DNA of 64,000 bases from Porphyromonas macacae DSM 20710 = JCM 13914 (GTDB lineage: Bacteria > Bacteroidota > Bacteroidia > Bacteroidales > Porphyromonadaceae): contig NZ_KB904147.1 of assembly GCF_000379945.1 (NCBI RefSeq), forward strand, positions 47,303-111,302, given 5' to 3'. This document shows, one piece after another, positions 18,155-25,105 of the stretch. Position 1 is the first letter of the stretch; every line of letters begins with the position of its first letter. The notes beneath the pieces were generated by a model. The model saw only the letters and a program-made list of their open reading frames with translations, was not told where the DNA came from and made no database searches. The position numbers and the translations under genes were made by a program.

Positions 18155-18190
18155 GTCTTGCTTTCTTCGCCTTTTGTCTTAGGCCTCCGG

Positions 18191-18264
18191 CGGTATGGAC
18201 GGGACTCGAACCCGCGACCCCCTGCGTGACAGGCAGGTATTCTAACCAGCTGAACTACCACACC
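18191..18264 (-). tRNA. tRNA-Asp (anticodon GTC)
   Basis: The minus strand reads GGTGTGG for the acceptor 5' arm, pairing with CCATACC. The anticodon stem-loop is CCTGC-CTGTCAC-GCAGG, giving anticodon GTC, and the T-arm contains GGTTCGAGTCC. CCA is not encoded. The length of 74 nucleotides is normal. It lies downstream of tRNA-Leu on the same strand; each has its own hairpin after it. Confidence 0.95.
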
Positions 18265-18462
18265 GTTGTGCTTTTGAGAAAAGGGACTCTTCTCTTTTGC
18301 GTGGCAAATGTAGCGCTTTATTTTGAAATACACAATACTTTCAAAATCGGAACGAGCCTTTGCATATCCTTTAAAAAAGAAAAAATTAAGAATCCTATAG
18401 GTCATCGGATAAAACGAAATCGACTTGAAACCCGGGAGCTATCTTGCTTTTACACAAATAAA

Positions 18463-18501
18463 AAAGCCGTAGCTTCGTCTTCCGATTTTTGCTACAGCTT
18501 T
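18463..18501 (-). terminator. Terminator after tRNA-Leu
   Basis: AAAGCCGTAGC (18463-18473) pairs with GCTACAGCTTT (18491-18501) with one G-U-type mismatch. On the minus strand the stem is followed by a T-run. It begins eight bases beyond the 3' end of tRNA-Leu. Confidence 0.7.
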
Positions 18502-18508
18502 CTTTGAG

Positions 18509-18593
18509 TACCCGGAGCGGGACTTGAACCCGCACAGCCGCAATTGGCCAAAGGATTTTAAGTCCTTCGTGTCTACCATTCCACCATCCGGGC
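18509..18593 (-). tRNA. tRNA-Leu (anticodon TAA)
   Basis: The 85-nucleotide class II tRNA is on the minus strand. The acceptor arm GCCCGGA pairs with TCCGGGT. The anticodon stem-loop AAGGA-CTTAAAA-TCCTT gives anticodon TAA. A long variable arm (TGGCCAATTGCGGCTG region) and a T-arm with GGTTCAAGTCC are present. No encoded CCA. Confidence 0.95.
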
Positions 18594-18768
18594 GACCTTT
18601 ATTGCGGGGACAAAATTAAATAAATAATCCTATAATCACAAATATATCCTATCATTTTACATCTATGCAAATTTTGGTATCAACCGTGGAAAACCAAAAA
18701 TACAAACGGTGCTTGCATCCTCTCTCATTCCGAAAAATCAAAACAAAATCAACTTGACGTATAAAACA

Positions 18769-18853
18769 AAAATTCTCTGCCTGATGGTTAAAAATTCTTT
18801 GCCTGACGGATTTTAAACGAATTTAACTTGGATTTTTTTTCTTTGCCTGATGG
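18769..18853 (+). repeat. Dispersed non-coding repeat, copy A
   Basis: About 85 bp containing three related units: TCTCTGCCTGATGG, TTCTTTGCCTGACGG and TTCTTTGCCTGATGG. The whole stretch aligns with the reverse complement of 63450-63553 (copy B), including the shared core TTTAACTTGGATTTTT / GTTAACTTGGATTTTTATTC. It has no coding potential. It sits between tRNA-Leu and the MITE-like element; the rest of 18594-18952 shows nothing else I recognise. Confidence 0.65.
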
Positions 18854-18952
18854 ATTTTTACTCTCCTTAAAGACTTTCTCGGAATCTATTTAAATATTTG
18901 ATCAAAAGTCTTTATAATTGATCTTTCCGAAAGGAAACAAAAAAGGATAGAA

Positions 18953-19122
18953 GGGGTTGTGTCAAAACATGGAATTGGGAGAAGTTTCCTTTCATATCGA
19001 TAGTTACTACCCTTTCTAATCAAATAAAACAATCGCTATCATTGAGTTTTTAGCTCTTTGATAGCGATTATTCTTTACAAATGATAGTTGATTTAGGGAG
19101 AATGGAGTTTTGACACACCCCC
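18953..19122. mobile_element. MITE-like element, 170 bp
   Basis: The ends are GGGGTTGTGTCAAAAC (18953-18968) and GTTTTGACACACCCCC (19107-19122), inverted repeats matching at 15 of 16 positions. Inside is a perfect 11-bp stem AATCGCTATCA / TGATAGCGATT (19031-19041, 19059-19069). There is no reading frame. I could not see a clear target-site duplication. A shortened relative is at 1474-1509. It ends 10 bases beyond the stop codon of the 19133-19795 gene and might also serve as its terminator. Confidence 0.6.
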
Positions 19123-19132
19123 ATCCCGGGAT

Positions 19133-19795
19133 TTAATCCTGCGGATCTTTGGATAGATATTCGGAAAACAGTTTTTTTGCCATCTCTGCACCCCAATGAG
19201 GTACATAACCAGATACACTCTCCTCCTGTCCGAATAGCTCTAAACACTTCTTCATATAAGGAAGGGCTTTGTCTATACCTCCACCGAACTGAGCAGGTGT
19301 ATACATCAAACTCTGAGCTTTAAGCAAAAAAGCACGTGGATTCACGGGGTTAATTGCCATAGCCGTTTGCAGTTGTTTCTCCGCTTCAGCTCCCCATCTC
19401 TCCCACCTGCTTTGAGGATCCACCATCATACGTGCCGTGGCGCTCATGTTACGCAGGCAAGCTATTTCACTATGGTCTCCATTTTTCTCTTCTGACTTTT
19501 TCAACATCAGATCTGCTTCTTCACACAGTTCGTCTGCTTTTGCCGGAGTGCGTAAAGCGTAAACGATACGACAATAGGCCGAATAGTAGGCTGCTATCCA
19601 ATCTGATTCGGGATTTTCAGCAATCCGTTCGAAATCGGCAGCCAAATCAAGAAAGCCGGAAAGTGGAGCGACTTCGAGTGCCTCTACTTTAGCATTCATT
19701 ATCTTTTTATACTCTCGACTGTCTTGAGCTTTAGCCGTCATTGCCGCCATGAGCGCAATGCCCATGAGCAAAACTATTAATCTGCACGTTTTCAT
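19133..19795 (-). CDS. Small periplasmic repeat-helix protein of the TonB-receptor operon, function unknown
   Basis: The 220-residue protein has a clear signal peptide (MKTCRLIVLLMGIALMAAMTAKAQ). The mature part is helical with TPR-like features, for example DWIAAYYSAYCRIVYAL and the typical AMAINPVNPRAFLLKAQSL, so it may be a protein-interaction scaffold. It overlaps the end of the receptor gene by four bases (ATGA), implying translational coupling and a partner role for the receptor. I do not recognise a named family. Confidence 0.6.
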   Translation of the reverse strand: MKTCRLIVLLMGIALMAAMTAKAQDSREYKKIMNAKVEALEVAPLSGFLDLAADFERIAENPESDWIAAYYSAYCRIVYALRTPAKADELCEEADLMLKKSEEKNGDHSEIACLRNMSATARMMVDPQSRWERWGAEAEKQLQTAMAINPVNPRAFLLKAQSLMYTPAQFGGGIDKALPYMKKCLELFGQEESVSGYVPHWGAEMAKKLFSEYLSKDPQD

Positions 19796-21996
19796 CGGTT
19801 ATTGATTTTTAAGTTAGTATTCATAATTTCATTTCTACGGTCTACACCGATATTGAGAAAGAGCGCCACCATATAAAACTGTTTGTATGGCGACGTAATG
19901 CGCACAGCATTGTAAACACCGTTTTGAGGGCTTTGAGAATAACGATAGCCGTAAGTGGGATTAGAATTAAACAGATTGTGTGCGCTTAAAACCAGCACTC
20001 CGTTCACTCGGCCACGCTTAAACGGGTAATTGTACGATGCACTCATATTGAGGTTCGAAGGCGTTTCCTCATTCATGTACGAACCGTTCCGGAGATTCGG
20101 GTTGTGATATTTCATACCGCTTCGGTAGGTAAACGATACATTAAACAGAGAGGATAGCCGGCTCCACCAATATTTCAGAACCAAAGAACCGGTATGACGA
20201 GCCACAAACCCCGGCTGCTCTTGTAAAGAAGAAAAAAATAAGGTACGCTGGGCATCGGTAAAAGAATAACTGACCCAATGTTCCATATTCTTGATCAAAC
20301 CTCCACCTTTCCAAAAGAAATCCACACCACGCGCATATCCCTTACCCGTATGCAACACTTGTCCAGCATCGGATAAAAAATGTAAACGGCGGTATTCCTT
20401 GTCATACACCTGCAAACGGAGAATCTGGAAATTACCCGGACGCCACTCATAAGTCAGATTGTACTGTGCAACCTTTTCCCTCTTCTCAGGCTCCACACCA
20501 TAACGGAGATAATCACCGAAAGCTGCATACAAACCGGTATCGAACGTAATCGTATGTCGAGGAAAGATCTTCTGTGTCAATGAGATGCGCGGAAGCCATT
20601 GCATAGCATGTCCGGGTGAATATTCGGTGCGCAAACCGGCACTGATAAAACCATTATGCCAAGCCGGAGAAGAAACCTCGGCATAGGCTGCCAATTCGGG
20701 CAAACGTACTTTCAGGTTCAGCGGACGTTGCTTGTAGATGAAAGACAGATCAACCTTGGAATACAGATAATCGAGACCGTAGACATAACGAATGCCCGGC
20801 AAATTATGTTGCATTTTGACATGTGCCTGCAAATAATGGTTATGTAAAGAATTATCGAATAAAGATTTTTCCCGAAACGACTCTCCCAAGCGGCTGTCAT
20901 TGAAACTGTAACCACCTGAAAATTCCAAAGAACTGTAAGGGGTAAAACGGCGGAGCCAGTTAAACATGCCAAAAACATAATTATCGTCACCCCGGTAGAC
21001 TGTCCTGTCCGGTGCATCGGGTGAGAGATGGAAGGAGCCCTGCTCCTCTCTATTATACATAAACAAAGCCTTTACAACATCTTTCTCCGCAGATTGCCAA
21101 TAAACACGGGAAACAGATGCCACGGAGCAGTTTGTACCGTTTAGACGAAACTCCGGTTTAAGAAACAGAGCAACATAAGCAGAATTGGTATAACTAAGCT
21201 GTTGCTCTAAATAGATTTTTCCGGAGCGGCTCTGCCAACCGCCTCCGCCGTTAACGAAAAGCGGAGAGATACCAACATTCCAAAATGAGGGAGATGCTCC
21301 CGAGAGATTCAACTTGAGCAATCCGCTCAAAGCTCCACCGTCCGATACGCCAAAACCGCCGGTAACCAAAGACATACCGCTGAATAAGCCGGCGGGGAAA
21401 CGAGAACGCGCCGGGTTGTCGGGATTGGATTGCCCAAAGAAATTCGAAACCCGGACACCATCAATAACGACAACTGTTTCGGCAGCATCACCTCCACGCA
21501 CAAAAAATCCCTCGCGATCTCCCACATCCTGCAAACCCGGTATCTGACGCATTCCCATCCCCAAATCGCCATTGCCGGAAGGATTGGTGTAAATATCCAT
21601 AGCTTTCAAGGCCGTACGCGTATGCACGGAACCGACACTGAAAGCCGACACGCTAACCACCACTTCCTGCAGACGATGTGACGGCAATTCTCTCAGTTTG
21701 AAAAATATGCTCTTGCAAGCACTTTCCCGGGATAAGACCAATGTATCGGCCCTGTAATTCAGATGCGAAGCTATAAGTGTCAAAGGCAAACTTCGGTTTG
21801 TAACGAAAAGAAATTTACCCAAACTGTCAGAAGACGAACCATCAAATGAACCGGGAACTCGTACATTGGCAAAATGTACAGGCTTACCGTGTTCGTCGGT
21901 TATTTTGCCCGTAATCTCCAATTGTGCGAAGCTCGAAAAAAGGATAAAAAGGGTAAAGAAGAGCCATAAAAGGCTTTTCTGAATATATCTTTTCAT
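19792..21996 (-). CDS. TonB-dependent outer-membrane receptor with carboxypeptidase-like domain
   Basis: Active outer-membrane importer driven by TonB. The 734-residue protein has a signal peptide ending near SSFAQ, then a carboxypeptidase regulatory-like domain at residues about 27-110 (ITGKITDEHGKPVHFANVRV). The plug follows (GMGMRQIPGLQDVGDREGFF, VRGGDAAETVVVIDGVRVSN), and then a 22-strand-type barrel with aromatic strand ends. No SusD partner is present, so a siderophore, metal complex, vitamin or peptide is more likely than a glycan. Third gene of the operon controlled by the regulator at 22018-22311. Confidence 0.9.
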   Translation of the reverse strand: MKRYIQKSLLWLFFTLFILFSSFAQLEITGKITDEHGKPVHFANVRVPGSFDGSSSDSLGKFLFVTNRSLPLTLIASHLNYRADTLVLSRESACKSIFFKLRELPSHRLQEVVVSVSAFSVGSVHTRTALKAMDIYTNPSGNGDLGMGMRQIPGLQDVGDREGFFVRGGDAAETVVVIDGVRVSNFFGQSNPDNPARSRFPAGLFSGMSLVTGGFGVSDGGALSGLLKLNLSGASPSFWNVGISPLFVNGGGGWQSRSGKIYLEQQLSYTNSAYVALFLKPEFRLNGTNCSVASVSRVYWQSAEKDVVKALFMYNREEQGSFHLSPDAPDRTVYRGDDNYVFGMFNWLRRFTPYSSLEFSGGYSFNDSRLGESFREKSLFDNSLHNHYLQAHVKMQHNLPGIRYVYGLDYLYSKVDLSFIYKQRPLNLKVRLPELAAYAEVSSPAWHNGFISAGLRTEYSPGHAMQWLPRISLTQKIFPRHTITFDTGLYAAFGDYLRYGVEPEKREKVAQYNLTYEWRPGNFQILRLQVYDKEYRRLHFLSDAGQVLHTGKGYARGVDFFWKGGGLIKNMEHWVSYSFTDAQRTLFFSSLQEQPGFVARHTGSLVLKYWWSRLSSLFNVSFTYRSGMKYHNPNLRNGSYMNEETPSNLNMSASYNYPFKRGRVNGVLVLSAHNLFNSNPTYGYRYSQSPQNGVYNAVRITSPYKQFYMVALFLNIGVDRRNEIMNTNLKINNR

Positions 21997-22017
21997 AAAA
22001 TTGAAGATTTAGTATAT

Positions 22018-22311
22018 CTACTTGCTTCCGGTATCGAAATACGTTTTAAGCACCTCAAAATGAGCTTGAAAGGCCCTACTTCCTTCTTCGGTTACCCGGC
22101 ATGTGGTTCGAGTTCGCTTTCCAGAAAACCCTTTTTCTATTTCTATATAACCGGCTGAAGAAAGTTTATCTAACTGTACGCTGATATTACCAGCCGTGGC
22201 TCCGGTCTGTTCTTTAATGTAGAGAAAATCGGCTTCCTCCACTGCTATCAGAATAGACATGATTGCCAAACGTAACTCCGACATAAAAAGAGGATTTAGC
22301 GGCTCAAGCAT
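22018..22311 (-). CDS. Winged-helix transcriptional regulator (HTH_34/MarR-like)
   Basis: The 97-residue protein is essentially one winged-helix domain: FMSELRLAIMSILIAVEEA, then LYIKEQTGATAGNISVQLDK (recognition helix region), and the wing GYIEIEKGFSGKRTRTTCRV. It has no effector domain, so signal input may come from its partner membrane protein two bases upstream. The palindrome at 22999-23015, inside the operon promoter, is the natural candidate operator. Confidence 0.85.
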   Translation of the reverse strand: MLEPLNPLFMSELRLAIMSILIAVEEADFLYIKEQTGATAGNISVQLDKLSSAGYIEIEKGFSGKRTRTTCRVTEEGSRAFQAHFEVLKTYFDTGSK

Positions 22312-22313
22312 CT

Positions 22314-22913
22314 TTACTTCTTTTTAGCTTTATACACAAGATAATGACCGGGCACACAACACATCAGAAAAAATGCAAAACCGAACAGCAAAACAGACAA
22401 AGGATAAGACATCTGCACAAAGAGAAATAAATACCCCACGAACATACCCAGAAGAGATCCGATCTTCAAAACCTTCACACTGGATACGAAGCCGGTTATG
22501 AGTATTCCCATACCTATAAAAATAAGCACCAGCGAAAGAATGACTTTCTGAAACGGAGGACACAAACTGATCAGAAAGGTATTGATACCGGTAACATTCC
22601 ATACGATGCTCAAAAGGCGATCTACCTGTGTATGCGGCAGTTTCTCTCTACGGGTAATCCAACGATTCATTATGATGGTTAACAAACATCCGAGAACAGG
22701 TATTAGCAACCAAAAAAAATTTGCTTTATAACCTAAAGACGGAAATAGAAAGTATACCAACAAGCTCGTACCAAGAGTAGTGTAACCCCAAATCAGAGAA
22801 GGGATTCCGGAGTGCTTCATTATCTTATTATGCGTTTTCTGCATCATCATCTGAATGACCTTCAGACTCTCTTCGGGAGTAATCGTTTTATCGTCCATAA
22901 AATCTTCATTCAT
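22314..22913 (-). CDS. Membrane protein encoded with the winged-helix regulator, function unknown
   Basis: From the ATG at 22913 (MNEDFMDDKTITPEESLKVI) the protein has 199 residues. In-frame ATGs at 22931 and 22952 are alternatives. A cytoplasmic N-terminus of about 45 residues precedes roughly five hydrophobic segments, such as PSLIWGYTTLGTSLLVYFLF and ANFFWLLIPVLGCLLTIIM. Such proteins often accompany this winged-helix type in Bacteroidota. First gene of the operon; the regulator starts two bases after its stop. I infer, without proof, that it senses or relays a signal. Confidence 0.6.
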   Translation of the reverse strand: MNEDFMDDKTITPEESLKVIQMMMQKTHNKIMKHSGIPSLIWGYTTLGTSLLVYFLFPSLGYKANFFWLLIPVLGCLLTIIMNRWITRREKLPHTQVDRLLSIVWNVTGINTFLISLCPPFQKVILSLVLIFIGMGILITGFVSSVKVLKIGSLLGMFVGYLFLFVQMSYPLSVLLFGFAFFLMCCVPGHYLVYKAKKK

Positions 22914-22986
22914 TATAAGTTTGCCTTTCATTACTATTAACTGTGACAGCATACGATACAGGCCTGATTATCTCTCTATCACAATA

Positions 22987-23018
22987 CAAATATAAAACGG
23001 TTTATTTTATAAACCAAA
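22987..23018 (-). promoter_or_regulatory. Promoter with embedded palindrome for the regulator/TonB-receptor operon
   Basis: On the minus strand TTTG (23018-23015) and TATATTTG (22994-22987) are separated by exactly 20 bases, a very good match to the Bacteroidota promoter consensus. Between them lies GGTTTAT-TTT-ATAAACC (22999-23015), a perfect 7-3-7 palindrome that overlaps one base of the -33 box. A bound protein there would block polymerase. The predicted transcript starts near 22980, leaving a leader of about 70 bases. Confidence 0.65.
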
Positions 23019-23187
23019 TAAAAATGATCTTTTCATAAATAAAAAAGAATATCCTTATAATCAAACTTTAGTCAAAAAGAAGCTGTTTGAATAAACAAGG
23101 ACAAACGTTTTAACAATCGTTCCGCACCGATAATAAAAAAACATTACAATATCTTTTGATTAGAACATTGAATATTATAATAATACA

Positions 23188-24285
23188 ATGCTTATATTTT
23201 TAATCTCATTTTCTATTGCCGCTATCCTTGGCCTTAGCTATACCGGCCTTCGTTTCTGGCATATCATGCCTTTTCCTTTTTGGGTAAAGACGGTAACGTT
23301 GAGTATCGGATTAGTTTTATTTCTCTCTCTTTTCGTATTTTTTATCTGGGAAGAAAAATTGCCTCTATGGCTTTCTAAAACCATTTATACATTGAGTACG
23401 GCATGGTTGATTATCCTGCTATATTTAATTATCCTTTTTCTCTTCTTGGATCTTTTACGCCTCTTCATTCCGGCTGTTCGGCCTTTGTTATCGAACAGTT
23501 TATGGGGAACTTTAGCTGTAATAATGGTAATGTGCGGGATATTTATATACGGTAACATCAAATATCACCATAAAGTACGTATACCATTGGAGATACAGCT
23601 CCGAAAAACGCTGGAAAATCCGATAAAAATTGTAGCAATATCCGATCTGCATCTTGGTTACACCATTGGTAAAAAAGAGCTTAAGAAATGGGTGAACATG
23701 ATCAATGCAGAAAAACCGGATATTATTTTAATAGGAGGAGATATCGTAGACAACAGCGTAAGACCTCTTTTGAAAAATAAAATGTATGAAGAGCTGAACA
23801 AACTTCATGCACCGTTGGGGGTATACGCCTGTTTAGGCAATCATGAATATATCGGAGGTGAAGTCAAGCATCAAAACTTTCTCAAAAGAACCAACATCAG
23901 GATATTGAAAGATGAAGCCCTTTTAGTGAATAATGCTTTTTACATTGTTGGCAGGGATGATAAAATGAATCGCAATCGAAAATCCCTTGCAGATATTATA
24001 GGAGGAATAGACAAATCAAAGCCTGTTTTACTGTTGGATCATCAGCCTTATCATTTGGACGAGGCCGAATCTGCAAATATAGATTTTCAATTTTCGGGAC
24101 ATACCCACAACGGGCAAATATTTCCCGGAAACCTGCTGACAAAGAAAATATATGAAAAATCGCACGGCTATCACCGTAAAGGGCAAACACAATATTATAT
24201 AAGCTCGGGTATCGGGATCTGGGGTGGAAAGTTCAGAATCGGCACACAAAGCGAATATCTCTGTATGACAATCAAAGGCAAATAA
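23188..24285 (+). CDS. Membrane-anchored metallophosphoesterase (YkuE-like)
   Basis: Calcineurin-like phosphoesterase of 365 residues. About four hydrophobic segments occupy residues 1-130. The catalytic domain then shows the metal-binding series ISDLHLGYT, GGDIVDN, LGNHEYIGG, LLDHQPYHL and FSGHTHNGQIFPGN, complete for a binuclear centre. Substrates of this membrane-anchored group are often lipid-linked phosphates or nucleotides; the sequence does not decide. It is transcribed divergently from the regulator operon, with 235 bp between. Confidence 0.9.
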   Translation: MLIFLISFSIAAILGLSYTGLRFWHIMPFPFWVKTVTLSIGLVLFLSLFVFFIWEEKLPLWLSKTIYTLSTAWLIILLYLIILFLFLDLLRLFIPAVRPLLSNSLWGTLAVIMVMCGIFIYGNIKYHHKVRIPLEIQLRKTLENPIKIVAISDLHLGYTIGKKELKKWVNMINAEKPDIILIGGDIVDNSVRPLLKNKMYEELNKLHAPLGVYACLGNHEYIGGEVKHQNFLKRTNIRILKDEALLVNNAFYIVGRDDKMNRNRKSLADIIGGIDKSKPVLLLDHQPYHLDEAESANIDFQFSGHTHNGQIFPGNLLTKKIYEKSHGYHRKGQTQYYISSGIGIWGGKFRIGTQSEYLCMTIKGK

Positions 24286-24299
24286 AAAGTGCAACCTCT

Positions 24300-24947
24300 C
24301 TATTTACTGTTTTTACGTAAAGTGGCAAAAGCCAAAATAAGCCCTAAAGCGATTGAAAGCATTGCAGCCACAAAAACACGATAAACAGGAGGCAAAAGGA
24401 AAGTAACGGTGTGAGCCGGTATCCAAAAGAAGGGAATAGTTTTACCTACGACAAAAGTCATAAAAGAATTCCAGTCCACCCGTTTAACAGCAGAAGCCAG
24501 ACCACATTTCCCTTCTGCTTTATTGGCCAGATATGCGTCACTGATACGATGTACTGCCATAAAAGCCGGTCCAAAAGTCAGATTCATTGCCGAAGCAATC
24601 AGAAAAGCCACATATACAGGAGAATAGTTCAGCGACGGTAATAAGCCTCGCTCTAATATACCGCGTATACCGTCTTCATAAAGTGCAAAATTGAATACAA
24701 TCATTATCCCGACAAAGCCCCAAATAAAAATTCGGATAAACAAATAGTGAGGCTTTCGATATTCCCCGGATACAATTCGTATAGCCAACATTTCGCCGAT
24801 AGTAGCCAATACGGCAAATTTCACAAAACCTGTCGAATAAGGAAAATGTGAGCTTAAGTACCGGAAAGAACCGGCCGTCCAGGGAGAAAGCATAAGACCG
24901 ATAAAAAGAATGATGATAAATATAATTATCAGGTCGCCTTTTTTCAT
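24300..24947 (-). CDS. Mpv17/PMP22-like integral membrane protein
   Basis: From ATG 24947 (MKKGDLIIIFIIILFIGLML) the protein has 215 residues and about five hydrophobic segments. The C-terminal part VDWNSFMTFVVGKTIPFFWI, followed by PPVYRVFVAAMLSIALG, resembles the signature end of the Mpv17/PMP22 family, with the 'F.W.P' turn and 'YRV' motif. Eukaryotic members act in organelle membranes. A bacterial function is not established. A longer reading with an upstream start overlaps the neighbouring promoter region and is unlikely. Confidence 0.55.
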   Translation of the reverse strand: MKKGDLIIIFIIILFIGLMLSPWTAGSFRYLSSHFPYSTGFVKFAVLATIGEMLAIRIVSGEYRKPHYLFIRIFIWGFVGIMIVFNFALYEDGIRGILERGLLPSLNYSPVYVAFLIASAMNLTFGPAFMAVHRISDAYLANKAEGKCGLASAVKRVDWNSFMTFVVGKTIPFFWIPAHTVTFLLPPVYRVFVAAMLSIALGLILAFATLRKNSK

Positions 24948-25022
24948 GGTAGTTCGATTTGAATAAACACTCAGATAACAATTTGCGGGTAAAAATAATA
25001 CAAAAGATCTCACGAAAAAAGT

Positions 25023-25030
25023 TACTTTTG
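25023..25030 (+). promoter_or_regulatory. Candidate -7 box for the DUF5686 gene
   Basis: TACTTTTG matches TAnnTTTG and lies 75 bases before the start codon at 25106. No convincing -33 TTTG is visible at standard spacing. Confidence 0.35.
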
Positions 25031-25105
25031 CCCATATACAAAGATCTCTATATAAAAAGAAAAAAGCTTCTATATACTATACTCTGTTCCCGAGCTCGTA
25101 AAATT

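Noticed and set aside
18064..18507. Open frames of 93-113 codons on both strands around tRNA-Asp
   Set aside because: They cover the tRNA gene and its terminators and show no protein features.
24959..25105. 49-codon N-terminal extension of the DUF5686 protein
   Set aside because: The signal peptide starts at 25106, and the extension would run through the -7 box at 25023-25030.
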